From DASRVA01 sp035550715 (GTDB lineage Bacteria > Gemmatimonadota > Gemmatimonadetes > JACCXV01 > JAHWKZ01), in the NCBI GenBank assembly GCA_035550715.1, contig DASZOP010000200.1, positions 1 to 5,401 of the forward strand: DNA of 5,401 nt. Direction: 5' to 3'. Shown here piece after piece: positions 5,262 to 5,401 of the stretch. Each line of letters opens with the position of its first letter. Within the stretch, counting starts at the first letter, position 1. Under the pieces are notes generated by a model. The model was not told where the DNA came from. It did not search any database and worked only from the letters and a program-made list of their open reading frames with translations. A program made the translations under genes and the position numbers.

Positions 5262-5401
5262 CTAGAACAGGACGCTGACGGAGAAGTTGTTGGTGCCGCC
5301 GAGGCGGCCCCAGTCGCGGTACGCGTAGTCGAACGCCGAGCCGAACGACGCGAAGTCGAACTGCAGGCCCGCTCCGAAGCCGAGGCCCCGGAACACGTCG
5401 T
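5262..5401 (-). CDS. C-terminal end of a probable outer-membrane beta-barrel protein (PorV/PorQ-like)
   Basis: Only the last 45 residues are inside the window; the frame is open at the right edge and ends at TAG 5264-5262. The visible part alternates polar and hydrophobic or aromatic residues (GFGAGLQFDFASFGSAFDYAY), as transmembrane beta-strands do. It closes with FSVSVLF, a terminal Phe that fits the BAM-recognised C-terminal signal. The DYAYRDWGRLGGTNNFSVS segment resembles the last strands of PorV/PorQ (UPF0164-like) proteins, in which a D-x-G-x-LG-x-T-x-x-(F/I)-S pattern precedes the final strand. The family assignment is tentative; beta-barrel character is better supported. It converges on the YbaK-family gene. 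Confidence 0.72.
   Translation of the reverse strand, partial: DVFRGLGFGAGLQFDFASFGSAFDYAYRDWGRLGGTNNFSVSVLF

Overview
The window comes from a strongly GC-rich bacterial chromosome whose genes favour G or C at third codon positions. A partial gene at the right edge ends like an outer-membrane beta-barrel, and another gene encodes an exported c-type-haem protein. Both point to a diderm, respiring bacterium. Gene content and style would suit an uncultured soil or sediment lineage such as Gemmatimonadota, Eisenbacteria, Acidobacteriota or a relative. That placement is inference only; nothing here fixes the taxon. I see no tRNA, rRNA, CRISPR array, insertion sequence or phage gene.

Layout, left to right. 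(1) Minus strand, 1-1333: trkA, the NAD-binding regulatory subunit of a potassium uptake system, lacking only its last few residues at the window edge. (2) Plus strand, 1429-1605: a 58-residue DUF1059 protein, divergent from trkA across a 95-bp gap. (3) Minus strand, 1606-1923: a short winged-helix protein whose stop codon abuts the DUF1059 stop inside the palindrome TGATCA. (4) 1954-2071: a small but structured gap with a 47-bp near-perfect inverted repeat and an imperfect 37-bp-period direct repeat. (5) Minus strand, 2072-3241: an E1-like adenylyltransferase fused to a rhodanese domain (MoeB/MoeZ/MOCS3 type). (6) Plus strand, 3337-4677: an exported protein with a CXXCH haem motif followed by a seven-bladed beta-propeller of the streptogramin-lyase (Vgb) type. 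(7) Plus strand, 4734-5204: a YbaK/EbsC-family aminoacyl-tRNA deacylase-like protein. (8) A GC-rich hairpin at 5216-5245, between convergent genes. (9) Minus strand, 5262-5401: the C-terminal 45 residues of a probable outer-membrane protein.

The genes do not form one pathway. They are mostly single transcription units: potassium homeostasis, sulfur-carrier activation, translation quality control, and an uncharacterised periplasmic haem/propeller protein. The least ordinary parts are the inverted-repeat region in front of the truncated-looking winged-helix gene, the haem-propeller fusion, and a trkA promoter placed so close to the start codon that the mRNA may be leaderless. I found no convincing new multi-gene system.
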